From contig JABMQM010000030.1 in the NCBI GenBank assembly GCA_013203195.1, positions 1 to 12,137 of the forward strand: 12,137 nt of DNA, read 5' to 3'. The notes beneath the pieces are model-generated. The model did no database searches and was not told where the DNA came from. It saw only the letters and a program-made list of their open reading frames with translations. Made by a program: the position numbers and the translations under genes. The stretch's first letter is position 1. Every line of letters begins with the position of its first letter. This document shows, in pieces, positions 6,807-12,137 of the stretch. Origin of the DNA: Desulfobacteraceae bacterium (GTDB lineage: Bacteria; Desulfobacterota; Desulfobacteria; Desulfobacterales; UBA11574).

Positions 6807-7789
6807 AAATCTCTTTTGTCAAAAAGTACGGGACAGCGGGCTAAGTGGCCATCACCGTAATCACACATTTCTGGAAATTCTTCCCGGCACACAGGTTCGG
6901 CATAAGGGCAACGGGGATGAAACGGACAGCCCTTAGGTTTGAAAGCCGGATTCGGCACTACACCGGGGATGCTGTAAAGTCGTTTTCCCCTTTTTAACCG
7001 GCTGGGCAGCGAGGCCAGCAGACCCTGGGTATAAGGGTGACAGGCATGGCGAAAAATCTGAACGGTGTTCCCCTGTTCCACAATGGCACCGGCATACATG
7101 ACGTAGACCCGATCGGCGATGTTGGCCACGACACCAAGATCATGGGTGATATATAAGAGCGACATGGAGCGTTTTTTTTGAATAGACTTAAAGAGCTGCA
7201 AAATCTGAGCCTGCACGGTTACATCAAGGGCGGTGGTGGGTTCGTCGGCGATAATTAGTCGGGGAGCACATGCCAGGGCCATGGCGATCATGACTCGCTG
7301 TCGCTGGCCGCCGCTGAGCTGATGGGGATAGTCCTTGAGCCGCTGTTCGGGGAAAGGCATGCCCACACTTTTCAGCAGTTGAACACAGCGCCGGTGCAGC
7401 GCTTCGGTGCCTATGTTTTCGTGAATGCTGACAGCTTCGCCGATCTGGTCGCCGATGGTAAAGACAGGATTCAAAGAGGTCAGAGGCTCCTGGAATACCA
7501 TGGCAATGTGCTTGCCGCGGAGCCTGCGCATGCTTTCCTCGTCCAGTTTAAGGAGACTTTGACCGTCGAACATGATCCTGCCGCCTGCAATTTCGGCGGG
7601 CGGTACCGGATTGAGCCTTAATATACTCAAGGCGGAGACTGTCTTGCCGCAGCCGGACTCCCCGACGAGGCAGACTGTTTCATCGCGCCGGACCTCGAAA
7701 CTGACGCCGTCCACAGCCCGGGCGATCCCGTCACCGGCCGGGAAGTACACTTTTAAATCCTTTACGGAAAGCAGGGTGTCATTAGTCAT
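6803..7789 (-). CDS. oppD: Oligopeptide ABC importer ATPase, OppD type
   Basis: This 328-residue ATPase is the partner of OppF. It shows Walker A GESGCGKT (43-50), Q-loop VFQEPLTSLNPVFTIG (Q100), signature LSGGQRQRV (158-166), Walker B LIIADEP (178-184), D-loop TALDV (186-190) and H-loop H216. The C-terminal extension has C288, C294, C301 and C319 in the CPFHPRCPYAEPVC pattern of this family, again a candidate iron-sulfur site. The ATG at 7789 is preceded by AGGA 8 nt away, and this ribosome binding site sits inside a repeated leader (7787-7841) that also occurs before oppA. Unlike the other opp junctions, it is separated from oppC by 69 nt, so it may have its own translational or transcriptional control. 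Its DNA looks visibly richer in G+C than the signalling operon (by eye). Confidence 0.92.
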   Translation of the reverse strand: MTNDTLLSVKDLKVYFPAGDGIARAVDGVSFEVRRDETVCLVGESGCGKTVSALSILRLNPVPPAEIAGGRIMFDGQSLLKLDEESMRRLRGKHIAMVFQEPLTSLNPVFTIGDQIGEAVSIHENIGTEALHRRCVQLLKSVGMPFPEQRLKDYPHQLSGGQRQRVMIAMALACAPRLIIADEPTTALDVTVQAQILQLFKSIQKKRSMSLLYITHDLGVVANIADRVYVMYAGAIVEQGNTVQIFRHACHPYTQGLLASLPSRLKRGKRLYSIPGVVPNPAFKPKGCPFHPRCPYAEPVCREEFPEMCDYGDGHLARCPVLFDKRDL

Positions 7790-7841
7790 TTATTTAGTCC
7801 TAGAAAACCTGGTCCTCTGGGCCAGAGATAACCGGCTATGC
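7787..7841 (-). repeat. Start-site leader repeat, copy 1 (before oppD)
   Basis: Read on the - strand, this stretch runs GCATAGCC, then TATCTCTG, GCCCAGAGGACCAG, TTTTCTAGGACTAAATAA and ATG. The same order of blocks occurs before oppA (11947-12032), where the central block is interrupted by about 24 nt. CTCTG-GCC-CAGAG forms a compact stem-loop in this copy. The 3' end supplies the Shine-Dalgarno AGGA and the start codon of oppD. It fills most of the 69-nt oppC-oppD gap. It could be a mobile or duplicated leader, or a regulatory RNA site shared by two genes of one operon. Confidence 0.6.
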
Positions 7842-7858
7842 TTAAGGAGCGCTCTTTT

Positions 7859-8854
7859 CTATCCTCTTTCTCTGAGTTTGGGATTGAGTACATCCCTGAG
7901 CCCTTCCCCAAAGAGGTTAAAGGAGAGGACTACGATCAGAATTGCGATGCCCGGTATGAAAGTCAGCCAGGGAGCATCAAAAATGAAATTTTTGCCGTTT
8001 GAAAGGATATTACCCCAGGTGGCGTGGGGCGGCGGCACCCCGAACCCCAAGAAGCTCAAGCCGGCTTCCGTCAAAATGGCCGAAGCAATCCCGATGGTGG
8101 CAGAGACCAGCACAGGTGCGATGGCGTTGGGCATAATATGACGAAAAATGATCCTGAAGTTGCTGACACCCAGGGCTTTTGCAGCCGCCACGAAATCCTG
8201 TTCTCTCAATGAGAGGAACTCCGCGCGCACGAACCGCGTGGTGCCCATCCAACTGGTCAGCCCGATGACAATCATAATATTATAAATACTTGCAGGGAGC
8301 AGGGCTACCACCGTGAGGATCAAAAAGAAACTGGGAAAGCAGAGCATGATATCCACGATACGCATGATCAGAGTGTCAACGGAAATCGTATTTATAAGCA
8401 TATGTTGTCCAAAGTAGCCTGCGATGCCTCCCATGAATATGCCGATGAGTACGGATATTCCGACGGCCACAAATCCGACCGTCAGGGAAACCCAGGCACC
8501 CTGGAGCATTCTGGCAAAAACATCACGTCCCAGATCATCGGTTCCCATCAAATAGATGTCCAGTCTGGGGACTTCTTCAGGCTGCAAAGAATCAAGGTGC
8601 GGTTCAGCCAGAGGCGGACGCAGCTTTTCCTGGAGGCGTATCAGGGCAGGGTCGAATACCGGGTTAGTGCCGGAGGTCAAAAAAAGGCCGATTAGTGCAC
8701 TTAAGAAAAAAAGGATGAAAATAAACAGCCCCAAAATTGCCAGCCGGTTTTGTCTGAAAAGGAGCCAGAATTCTTCCCACCGGGTTCGTTTTGGTGCCAG
8801 GGGCTGGTCGAATTGAAAATTTTGGTTAAATTCTTTGGCTTGTATATTTGTCAC
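7859..8854 (-). CDS. oppC: Oligopeptide ABC importer permease, OppC type
   Basis: This 331-residue inner-membrane permease forms the channel with OppB. It has the OppC N-terminal segment RQNRLAILGLFIFILFFLSA (34-53, first membrane helix), the typical MGTDDLGRDVFARMLQGAW (103-121), further hydrophobic helices at about 123-145, 165-200, 243-262 and 295-315, and the ATPase-contact EAA loop in LREQDFVAAAKALGVSNF (216-233). LSFLGFGVPPPHATWGNIL (266-284) is also characteristic. The start codon is GTG (8854-8852), overlapping the oppB stop TGA as GTGA. GAGGA lies 7 nt upstream, supporting coupled translation. A periplasmic loop of about 40 residues separates the first two helices. It ends 69 nt before oppD, the only sizeable gap in the operon. 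Confidence 0.92.
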   Translation of the reverse strand: MTNIQAKEFNQNFQFDQPLAPKRTRWEEFWLLFRQNRLAILGLFIFILFFLSALIGLFLTSGTNPVFDPALIRLQEKLRPPLAEPHLDSLQPEEVPRLDIYLMGTDDLGRDVFARMLQGAWVSLTVGFVAVGISVLIGIFMGGIAGYFGQHMLINTISVDTLIMRIVDIMLCFPSFFLILTVVALLPASIYNIMIVIGLTSWMGTTRFVRAEFLSLREQDFVAAAKALGVSNFRIIFRHIMPNAIAPVLVSATIGIASAILTEAGLSFLGFGVPPPHATWGNILSNGKNFIFDAPWLTFIPGIAILIVVLSFNLFGEGLRDVLNPKLRERG

Positions 8855-9810
8855 AGGCGTATCCTCGGGTCGACGACAATGTAAAGGAGGTCCGAGATAA
8901 AGGTGCCGGCCAGCACCAGTACCGCTGAAACAAAGTTGACCGTCAGAATAACGGGGTAATCTCTGGCCAGAATCGCCTCATAGGCCATGCGTCCCATGCC
9001 GGGCCAGGAAAATATGGATTCGATAATAACGGAACCGCCGATCAGTCCCGGTAAAATCAGGCCGAACATGGTGACAAAGGGCAGCAGGGCATTGCGCAGA
9101 GCATGTTTATAGTGGACCTGCTCCGGCGGCAGCCCTTTGGCCCAGGCGGTACGGATGTAGTCCTGGCCCTCTACTTCCAACATCTGACTGCGAACATACC
9201 TGGAGAGAACCGCGACGCCGCCGGTGGCACCCAGACCTGCGGGAAGCAGCAAATGCCAGATCCTGTCCATGATTACGTGTGGCAGCGAAGCGTTTACAAA
9301 CCCGAATGTTTCCATACCGATCACCGGCACATGGAAGCGGGTCACGACGAAAATAATCAGGATATAGGCAAAGAAGAAGCCGGGAATGGAGATTAAAAGA
9401 TAGGATAAAAATGTGGCGCTGCGATCGAAGAGGCGGCCTCTGAAAATGGCCGAGCGAATTCCCACGGGGAAAGAGAGCGTCCAGGTAAAGATAGTGCCCA
9501 CAATGAAAAGCGGCAGGCTGTTTAAGAATCGTTCCCAGATTTTTTTAAGAACCGACTGGTTGTCCTTCCAGGAGACGGTTTTGCCGGTGAAAAGGTCCTG
9601 GTAAAAGTAGATGTACTGGACGTACAGGGGCTTGTCCAGATGAAACTCTTTTTGAAATCGTTCAACCATCTCGGGAGTGAACTTGGGATTGAGGGGGTCC
9701 ACCTGGCTGGGTTTTCCCGGTGCCAGATGAATAATCAAAAAAGATACGACAGAGACAAAGAAAAGTGTAATCGTTTTTTGAACCACACTGCGGCCGACAA
9801 ATGATATCAT
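8851..9810 (-). CDS. oppB: Oligopeptide ABC importer permease, OppB type
   Basis: This 319-residue integral membrane protein is the first permease. The N-terminal helix (about 9-30) ends in the family-typical HLAPGKP, followed by a periplasmic segment with a FHLDKPLYVQYIYF stretch (56-69). Membrane helices follow at about 99-118, 133-157, 186-205, 243-265 and 287-311. The EAA loop that contacts the ATPases is EGQDYIRTAWAKGLPPEQV (214-232), then the HALRNALLPFVT stretch (236-247), and the protein ends in the usual VVDPRIRL. The ATG at 9810 has GAGGG 7 nt upstream and begins 3 nt after the oppA stop. The length and order fit DppB/OppB, so the pair with OppC should form a standard heterodimeric channel. 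Confidence 0.92.
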   Translation of the reverse strand: MISFVGRSVVQKTITLFFVSVVSFLIIHLAPGKPSQVDPLNPKFTPEMVERFQKEFHLDKPLYVQYIYFYQDLFTGKTVSWKDNQSVLKKIWERFLNSLPLFIVGTIFTWTLSFPVGIRSAIFRGRLFDRSATFLSYLLISIPGFFFAYILIIFVVTRFHVPVIGMETFGFVNASLPHVIMDRIWHLLLPAGLGATGGVAVLSRYVRSQMLEVEGQDYIRTAWAKGLPPEQVHYKHALRNALLPFVTMFGLILPGLIGGSVIIESIFSWPGMGRMAYEAILARDYPVILTVNFVSAVLVLAGTFISDLLYIVVDPRIRL

Positions 9811-9813
9811 AGT

Positions 9814-11949
9814 CTATCCCTCGTCCAACATAAAGGGCATCTTGGCAAGTTTTATCCATTTGTTAAAATGAAACGCGTAGTTTCCGGTCTTGTTCGGTTT
9901 GATCTTCTCATAGCGAACATTACCGTCGTCGTCGACGGTTTTTAGTACGATGCGTTTGTCTAAGACGGCCGTCCATTTGCCTACATACAGGAACGTGTAT
10001 GGTTGCTGACGAGCGATAATTTCATGAAGTTTGCGGCAGTATTCGACCTGGCGACTGTGATCGTATTCCTGCCGGATCTTGGTGATGAGATCGTCGGCTT
10101 CGGTGTTTTTGAACCCCACAAAATTAAGCTGATAAGGATTGGTCTGGCTCGAATGCCATATCTGGTACAAATCAGGGTCAATACCCATCTGCCATCCTAA
10201 GATAAGGGCGTCAAAATCTGCCTTGTTCACCCGTTCCTGAATAAACACGGACCACTCTAAAAGATCGGTACGAACATCGATGCCGATCTGTCTCCACGCA
10301 TCCTGGGCAATGGCCAGTATAGCTTTGCGTAAGTCATTGCCGCTGTTGGTGATGAGAGTGAAATTAAATATTTCGCCGTTCTTTTCAAGCCGGCCGGCTT
10401 TATTGCGTTTCCAACCGGCCTCGGCCAGCAATTTTAGAGCACCTTGAGGATCATAAGGCAGCGGCTTGATAGAGTTGTTATAATAATCGGTCTGTTTGAC
10501 GAAAGGTCCGGTGATCTTCTCTCCCTGCCCATAAAGCACATAGCGGATGATCTTGTCTATATCAATGGCCATACCCAAAGCTCTTCTAACGCGCGGATCA
10601 TCAAAGGGCTTTCTCCGGATATTGTACCCGATATAAGTGTAGCCGAAGGCCGCGCCGGAAAAGTTTTGGAACTTGGGATCTTTTGCCAGGCGGTTTACCT
10701 GGTGTGGTTGAACGCCGTAGCTGTCAATCGTACCGGCATAAAATTCCATTTCCTGGGTCAACAGGTCCGGTATTACACGATAGATATAACGCTTATAGTT
10801 GGGCGGCCCCTCCCAGTAGTCGTCAAAGCGATCCAGGGTGATGTATTGATCTGATTTCCAGATGAGGAACTTAAAGGGTCCGCATCCGACGGGCTGCCGG
10901 TTAAAAGCACTCTGACGCATGGAAAAAGTCTGGGGGTCTTTACCAAGACCGAGGGCTTCTTTTTTGAGAGCCCGGGAGTTGAGCAGATGCTCGGGAAGGA
11001 TTCCCATGCCCCAAGTCCCGATGGCAGGAGAGTAGAGCCGCTTGTACACGATTCTGACAGTCAGCGGATCAACTACTTCTACAGCCTTGACCGGCTCGTA
11101 ATCGGCTATGCGCGGTGAAAGATTCTTAGGATTCATAATCGACTCAAAGGTAAATTTGACATCATGGGCATCAAAAAGATGGTTGTCATGAAATTTTACC
11201 CCGGGCCTGAGCTGAAAAAGTATGATGGGATTATGTTCGGTGGCCGGCAAAAGCTCCCGGGCATATGCAGCCAGTCTTTCTTTTGCAAGCAAATGATCGG
11301 CCCTTAGAAAATTTTCACTGTGAAATGATGCAAAGTAGTTTTTGCCCAGAAGGTATGCAAGGTTTTTAAAAAGATCCTGATCGACCCGGTCCAAAACCAG
11401 CTTGATCCTGGCAGGTGCATTCACGCTGATATTCACATTTATTTTCTTGTCTTTGGCAGTAGGATCGTTTTCCTGCCGAGTCACAACAAATTTGTGGGGA
11501 GGAATGAAAGCAATGCTGCTGAGATGGTCTAAAGATTCTTTCAAAGCCGTTTGCGCTATGCTTTCATTTTTCTTTGCGTCCTTAAGAAAAGCCACCAACT
11601 CTTTTGGGCCTGCTATTGGCAGTCCGGGGATACGGGCGGATTCGTTGACGTAAAAATAGGCCTCTTCATAGACTTCCCAGGAAGTAGCCAGACGTCCCCT
11701 GAAGCGCAATTGCTCATCACGATCAATAAGCCCTTCAAAGACCATGTCGTTGATAGCGCTGCTGGCCGAGTCCGCCGATAAAATGGGGTTCAAAATACTG
11801 GCGTCACCGATGGACCCCGCAATATACTGATTGAGTCGTTCAGGATTTCCCCGTGTCTGTTGCTCGTAGGTGGGGACCCAGAAATAGGATTGCAGCAAGA
11901 CCAGGATTAGAAGTATGGGCGCTAGGATGAGGACTCGTTTGGTAGTCAT
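9814..11949 (-). CDS. oppA: Enlarged peptide-binding protein (SBP family 5), OppA type
   Basis: This 711-residue protein should capture peptides outside the inner membrane and deliver them to OppBC. Family 5 hallmarks are present: IGDASILNPILSAD (47-60), GLIDRDEQLRFRGRLATSWEV (73-93), LRPGVKFHDN (247-256), HDVKFTFESI (262-271), CGPFKF (356-361), GYNIRRKPFDDPRVRRALGMAID (441-463) and an intact C-terminal lobe with DFDALILGWQMGIDPD (578-593). Usual members are roughly 500-600 residues. The extra length is mostly a stretch of about 145 residues (96-241) set between the LATSWEV and LRPGVKFHD motifs, which are normally close together. The N-terminus has a hydrophobic segment (6-25) without a lipobox cysteine, so it is probably membrane-anchored or cleaved by signal peptidase I rather than a lipoprotein. 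A stop codon lies in frame just upstream, fixing ATG 11949 as the first ATG. Its AGGA is an unusually far 14 nt away, within the repeated leader. Confidence 0.88.
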   Translation of the reverse strand: MTTKRVLILAPILLILVLLQSYFWVPTYEQQTRGNPERLNQYIAGSIGDASILNPILSADSASSAINDMVFEGLIDRDEQLRFRGRLATSWEVYEEAYFYVNESARIPGLPIAGPKELVAFLKDAKKNESIAQTALKESLDHLSSIAFIPPHKFVVTRQENDPTAKDKKINVNISVNAPARIKLVLDRVDQDLFKNLAYLLGKNYFASFHSENFLRADHLLAKERLAAYARELLPATEHNPIILFQLRPGVKFHDNHLFDAHDVKFTFESIMNPKNLSPRIADYEPVKAVEVVDPLTVRIVYKRLYSPAIGTWGMGILPEHLLNSRALKKEALGLGKDPQTFSMRQSAFNRQPVGCGPFKFLIWKSDQYITLDRFDDYWEGPPNYKRYIYRVIPDLLTQEMEFYAGTIDSYGVQPHQVNRLAKDPKFQNFSGAAFGYTYIGYNIRRKPFDDPRVRRALGMAIDIDKIIRYVLYGQGEKITGPFVKQTDYYNNSIKPLPYDPQGALKLLAEAGWKRNKAGRLEKNGEIFNFTLITNSGNDLRKAILAIAQDAWRQIGIDVRTDLLEWSVFIQERVNKADFDALILGWQMGIDPDLYQIWHSSQTNPYQLNFVGFKNTEADDLITKIRQEYDHSRQVEYCRKLHEIIARQQPYTFLYVGKWTAVLDKRIVLKTVDDDGNVRYEKIKPNKTGNYAFHFNKWIKLAKMPFMLDEG

Positions 11950-12032
11950 ATCTGTTTATTCAGTCCTGAAAAAGCTGGTCCTTTGGGCCAAGCCTGCCCC
12001 GCTTTGCGGGGGTCAGAGATATTTGGCTCTGC
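11947..12032 (-). repeat. Start-site leader repeat, copy 2 (before oppA), with insertion
   Basis: On the - strand the blocks GCAGAGCC, TATCTCTG, GGCCCAAAGGACCAG, TTTTTCAGGACTGAATAA and ATGACTA match copy 1 before oppD in the same order. Two differences stand out: about 24 nt containing a GC-rich hairpin are inserted between TATCTCTG and the GGCCCA block, and 6 nt (ACAGAT) are inserted between AATAA and the start codon. The second insertion moves the Shine-Dalgarno from 8 to 14 nt from ATG. It lies directly before the first gene of the opp operon. Confidence 0.6.
11997..12011. repeat. GC hairpin inserted in leader copy 2
   Basis: CCCCGC (11997-12002) and GCGGGG (12006-12011) form a 6-bp stem with a TTT loop. 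The hairpin is absent from copy 1, so it was either gained here or lost there. No T-run follows on the - strand in the direction of oppA, so it is not an intrinsic terminator or obvious attenuator. Confidence 0.5.
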
Positions 12033-12040
12033 CTTGGAGT

Positions 12041-12137
12041 CTTGTGTCTAAAATCACAAATTCCAAGCACCAAAATACAAATAAATTACAAATCCAATAC
12101 CCAACCACTAACTTAAGTTTGGAATTTAAGTAGGAGA
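12041..12137. repeat. Low-complexity AT-rich stretch upstream of oppA
   Basis: The sequence is made of short, degenerate units such as CAAATTCCAAGCACC, AAATACAAATAAATTAC and AAATCCAATACC, with no coding potential I trust. I recall similar CAAATTCCAAGCACCAAA-type runs as dispersed intergenic repeats in environmental bacteria including Desulfobacterales, but cannot confirm this here. The opp promoter is probably in or near this stretch, yet I see no convincing -35/-10 pair on the - strand. Confidence 0.35.

Noticed and set aside
7572..8141. Open frame of 189 codons on the + strand across oppD and oppC
   Set aside because: It is antisense to two clear ABC transporter genes and their spacer. Its composition (many Ser, Pro, Thr) is that of a shadow frame.

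Overview
The window holds two gene blocks that face each other, plus a gene-free stretch at each end. The left block (+ strand, about 0.87-5.8 kb) is a three-gene signalling cluster: an HDOD-domain protein, a large soluble hybrid histidine kinase (PAS-HisKA-HATPase-REC-REC-HPt), and a REC/HD-GYP response regulator expected to break down cyclic di-GMP. The genes are 4 and 21 nt apart, so they almost certainly form one operon. The kinase and regulator pair has an architecture like RpfC/RpfG, but without membrane segments in the kinase.

The right block (- strand, 11949 down to 5793) is a complete oligopeptide-type ABC importer in the order substrate-binding protein, two permeases, two ATPases (oppA-B-C-D-F). 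Three of its four junctions overlap by 4 nt or are 3 nt apart. The fourth, oppC-oppD, is opened by a 69-nt spacer. That spacer carries a sequence repeated in front of oppA, and in each copy the repeat ends at a Shine-Dalgarno sequence and a start codon. The binding protein is about 711 residues because roughly 145 extra residues interrupt its first lobe.

The two blocks converge with only 18 bp between stop codons. The left 871 bp has no credible complete gene. It holds several inverted repeats, a weak sigma-54-like promoter candidate and three small consecutive stem-loops in front of the HDOD gene. The right 188 bp holds the second copy of the opp repeat and a low-complexity AT-rich stretch.

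The gene content and intergenic repeat style (a Cys-bearing PAS, HDOD next to HD-GYP, GC-rich palindromes, a GATGGCGTCGTAAAAAGTC element) suggest a member of the former Deltaproteobacteria, probably Desulfobacterales. This is inference from recollection, not a search. I see no CRISPR, tRNA, rRNA, transposase or defence system. The genes are conventional; the more unusual signals are the repeated start-site leader in the opp operon, the enlarged binding protein and the structured leader of the signalling operon.
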